Assembly (NCBI GenBank): GCA_024762625.1
Contig: JANTHA010000078.1
Span: forward strand, 1 to 9,150
DNA from: Thiotrichaceae bacterium
GTDB taxonomy: Bacteria > Pseudomonadota > Gammaproteobacteria > Thiotrichales > Thiotrichaceae
Length of the DNA stretch: 9,150 nt
Direction: 5' to 3'
Part shown: positions 6,102-9,150 of the stretch, one piece after another
How the letters are laid out: each line of letters opens with the position of its first letter
Numbering within the stretch: the stretch's first letter is position 1
The notes under the pieces: model-generated
The model's database searches: none
The model's input: only the letters and a program-made list of their open reading frames with translations
What the model was told of the DNA's origin: nothing
Program-made: the position numbers and the translations under genes

Positions 6102-6143
6102 AACATATGGAAACGACAAAGGAAAACATTAATAACGAAATCA

Positions 6144-8546
6144 TTATCTTAAAACCGCGCCTGTCTCACTTGTCAATCTGGCCATAATCTTCTCAACATA
6201 GCCATTAATTTCCTGTTCTTCTAGGGTGCGCGAAAAGTCCTGAAAAATCAAGCCTAAGGCGATGCTTTTTTGCCCTGAATCAAGCTTTTCTCCAGAATAA
6301 ACATCAAAAATCATAAAATCTACTAATTGATCCATGTTCATTTCGGTAAGACAATTTGCGATATTGGCGTATTTTGTATTCTTATCAAGCAGTAAAGCCA
6401 GATCTCGGCGTATGGAAGGGTAAGGCGAAACCCTGGAATAATGGGGCATTTTCTTTTGCATCATTAAATCCAGATCAAGCTCAAATACAAACACGGCTTG
6501 ATCCAGATCCAGCTTCTTTTCAACTGCCGGGTGTAGCGCGCCGCAAAAGCCCACCGTGCGTCCTTCGCAGATAATTTCAGCAGACTGTCCGGGATGTAGC
6601 GCCGCATGCTCAGCCGTCTTAAATTCGAACGTTTGCGCGCTTGCCTCGTCAAGCAGGGCTTCAACATCGCCTTTCACATCATAGAAATCAACCATTCTGG
6701 CGTCCGCGCTCCATTGTTCATCATACAGCGGCCCTGTTATGACGCCCGCCAGTTTTTTGCGCTGTTCGGGCAAGCCATCGCCTGTTTTAACAAAGGTAAG
6801 GCCTGTTTCAAAGAGACGCACACGCTGTTGCTGGCGTTTGACGTTTTTATCCAGCGCTGGTATCAGGCCAGACCAAAGCGTTCTGCGCATCACCGATAAT
6901 TCTTCCGAAATCGGGTTAGTCAGCCTGATCTGTTCAGCACCGCCGCTTAACAAGGACTCCACTTCAGGCGGAACAAAACTATAAGTGATAGCTTCACGAT
7001 AGCCGCGCGCAAGCAGCAAATTCTGCAAGTCTTCTTCACGAACCTCCGTTTCCGGCTTGAGCACAATTCGCGGTTCCATCGGACGCAAAACAGCCGGAAT
7101 ATTATCGTAGCCATAAATACGCGCAATTTCCTCGACGATGTCTTCAGGCATCGACAGGTCAAAACGGAATACTGGCGGGGTAATCCTCCAACCATCCTCA
7201 CTTCCATCATCGCTCGCGCTTGCATTAACCTCGCAACCAAGGCGAACCAGAATATCTTCAATTCGCTCATCCGCGACATCAACGCCAAGATGCCGTCGGG
7301 TGCGACCACGCGCATAAAAGATTTCATCGCGCTGATGCAGTTTGTCGTTTGTGCTGACATCTGAAACAGGCCCGGCCTGTCCGCCGCATATATCCAGGAT
7401 CAACTGGGTGGCGCGCTCCAGCGCCTTGAGTTGTAAATCCGGCGATACGCCGCGCTCAAAGCGATGGGATGAGTCGGTATGCAAGCCGTAGCTACGCGCC
7501 TTGCCCATGATTTTTTCCGGCACAAAATAGGCGCTTTCCAGATAAATATTTTCCGTTGCCTCTGTCACGGCGGATTGTTCCCCGCCCATGATGCCCGCCA
7601 ATGCCAATGCTTTTTTGTCATCGGCAATCACCAGCGTATCAGCGCGCAACGAGATTTCCTTACCATCCAGCAAGGTCAGTTTTTCGCCTTGTTGCGCCTG
7701 TCGCACCGTAATGCCGCCATCCAGGGCGTCCAGATCGAAGCCATGCATCGGTTGCCCCAATTCCATCATGACATAATTGGTGACATCCACAACAGGACCA
7801 AGACTTCTAATGCCAACACGCCGCAGTTTCTCCTTCATCCAGTAAGGCGTTCCAGCATTGACATCGACATCTCGTATCACGCGTCCGGTATAACGCTGAC
7901 ATAAATCAGCAGCGCTTATTTTGATTGTCAGGATATCGCTAAGCGTTGCCTGAACCGGCCTGATTTCTGGTTCCGTCACCTCGGTGCCGGTAATCACGCC
8001 AACTTCGCGCGCGACGCCAGCATGCGACAACAAATCCCCGCGGTTCGGTGTTGTGTCGAGATCCAGCACCACATCATCCAGTTTTAAAACGGCTCTCAAA
8101 TCAGCGCCTAACACCGCCTCATCCGGAATCTCCAGCAAGCCTTCTCCGGCCTCACCCATACCCAGCGTTTCAGCGCCACAGAACATACCCTGGGATAATA
8201 CGCCGCGTAATTTACTCTTTTTAATTTTGAAAATCTTGCCGTCAGGCTCAGGTAATTCAGCGCCAATCATGGCGACTGGAACCTTCTGGCCTTCCTTGAC
8301 TTTAGCGTTAGTCACAATCTGAATCAATTCATCCGCGCCCACATCAACCTGACAGACGGTCAGACGATCAGCATCCGGATGTTGTTCTATGGATTTTATC
8401 AGCCCGACAACAACATGAGTGAAGTTAGACGCCACCGCTTCAATTGCATCCAGTTCAGTGCCGGACATAATCAGTTGATGCGCCAGCTCTTCGGTAGAAA
8501 TATCCGGATTTACCCATTCACGCAACCAGTTTTCGCTTATTTTCAT
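6144..8546 (-). CDS. pheT: PheT, phenylalanyl-tRNA synthetase beta subunit
   Basis: Beta subunit of the (alpha-beta)2 class II phenylalanyl-tRNA synthetase, which provides tRNA binding and editing of mischarged Tyr-tRNA-Phe. At 800 residues it is full length (about 795 in E. coli). In order: the N-terminal MKISENWLREWV; an EMAPII/OB-like tRNA-binding domain at ~42-155 (VVVGLIKSIEQHPDADRL); the B3/B4 editing region at ~210-385 (including YVMMELGQPMHGFDLD and LALAGIMGGE); the B5 domain near 405-480; the catalytic-core-like region (EEIARIYGYDNIP onwards); and the ferredoxin-fold anticodon-binding domain at ~700-800 (SPYPSIRRDLALLLD). The start ATG at 8546 has a clear AGAGGA ribosome site (8554-8559 on the minus strand). 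It follows pheS by 21 bases in one operon. Confidence 0.98.
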   Translation of the reverse strand: MKISENWLREWVNPDISTEELAHQLIMSGTELDAIEAVASNFTHVVVGLIKSIEQHPDADRLTVCQVDVGADELIQIVTNAKVKEGQKVPVAMIGAELPEPDGKIFKIKKSKLRGVLSQGMFCGAETLGMGEAGEGLLEIPDEAVLGADLRAVLKLDDVVLDLDTTPNRGDLLSHAGVAREVGVITGTEVTEPEIRPVQATLSDILTIKISAADLCQRYTGRVIRDVDVNAGTPYWMKEKLRRVGIRSLGPVVDVTNYVMMELGQPMHGFDLDALDGGITVRQAQQGEKLTLLDGKEISLRADTLVIADDKKALALAGIMGGEQSAVTEATENIYLESAYFVPEKIMGKARSYGLHTDSSHRFERGVSPDLQLKALERATQLILDICGGQAGPVSDVSTNDKLHQRDEIFYARGRTRRHLGVDVADERIEDILVRLGCEVNASASDDGSEDGWRITPPVFRFDLSMPEDIVEEIARIYGYDNIPAVLRPMEPRIVLKPETEVREEDLQNLLLARGYREAITYSFVPPEVESLLSGGAEQIRLTNPISEELSVMRRTLWSGLIPALDKNVKRQQQRVRLFETGLTFVKTGDGLPEQRKKLAGVITGPLYDEQWSADARMVDFYDVKGDVEALLDEASAQTFEFKTAEHAALHPGQSAEIICEGRTVGFCGALHPAVEKKLDLDQAVFVFELDLDLMMQKKMPHYSRVSPYPSIRRDLALLLDKNTKYANIANCLTEMNMDQLVDFMIFDVYSGEKLDSGQKSIALGLIFQDFSRTLEEQEINGYVEKIMARLTSETGAVLR

Positions 8547-8567
8547 CGCTATTTCCTCTTTTGCGCT

Positions 8568-9150
<583 letters not shown>

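Noticed and set aside
6019..6143. Possible terminator or IHF self-regulation site between pheT and ihfA
   Set aside because: The only hairpin (CCTTTGT/ACAAGG) needs a bulge and has no proper U-tract. AATCAA near 6068 lacks the TTR half of the IHF consensus at the right spacing.
7479..7904. 141-codon plus-strand open frame inside pheT
   Set aside because: It lies fully within the conserved B3/B4 region of pheT on the opposite strand and has no recognisable features.

Overview
The window looks like chromosomal DNA of a non-enteric gammaproteobacterium of moderate GC. The reasons are the gammaproteobacterial gene order ubiE-ubiJ-ubiB and pheS-pheT-ihfA-(MerR-like gene), the close resemblance of UbiE and IhfA to their enteric counterparts, and a PheS carrying the Cys-rich insert seen in Pseudomonas-type enzymes. 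This placement rests on remembered family features, not on a search. No rRNA, tRNA, CRISPR array, insertion sequence or prophage gene was seen.

Layout. (1) 157-3268, plus strand: a tight ubiquinone operon, ubiE (C-methyltransferase), ubiJ (SCP2 lipid-binding accessory factor) and ubiB (atypical kinase/ATPase with C-terminal membrane anchors), with 1-base overlap and 2-base spacing. (2) 3269-3425: a short convergent gap carrying a 69-bp element with inverted ends and 9-bp tandem units, resembling a dispersed CCACGAAG-type repeat. (3) 3426-4481, minus strand: an unusual 351-residue protein with a cupin domain resembling cysteamine/plant-cysteine thiol dioxygenases (PCO/ADO type), a probable hydrophobic segment, and C-terminal Sel1-like repeats. 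(4) 4482-4673: a divergent control region with two near-consensus CRP-type boxes (GTGA-N6-TCAC core) and a 14-bp inverted repeat in the leader of the dioxygenase-like gene. (5) 4674-5357, plus strand: a Crp/Fnr-family regulator whose recognition helix has the residues CRP uses to read TGTGA. (6) 5385 to the right edge, minus strand, transcribed right to left: the 3' part of pheS, then pheT, ihfA and a small MerR-like regulator overlapping the end of ihfA by 17 bases.

How the genes work together. The ubi genes serve late ubiquinone synthesis and so respiration. The phe genes charge tRNA-Phe, and IhfA is one half of the DNA-bending protein IHF, classically encoded behind pheST. The part least like standard chromosome annotation is the middle pair: a CRP-type regulator divergent from a putative O2-consuming thiol dioxygenase fused to a protein-interaction module, sharing a compact regulatory region. 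I infer, without proof, that the regulator controls itself and its neighbour, making a candidate oxygen- or thiol-linked sensory module.
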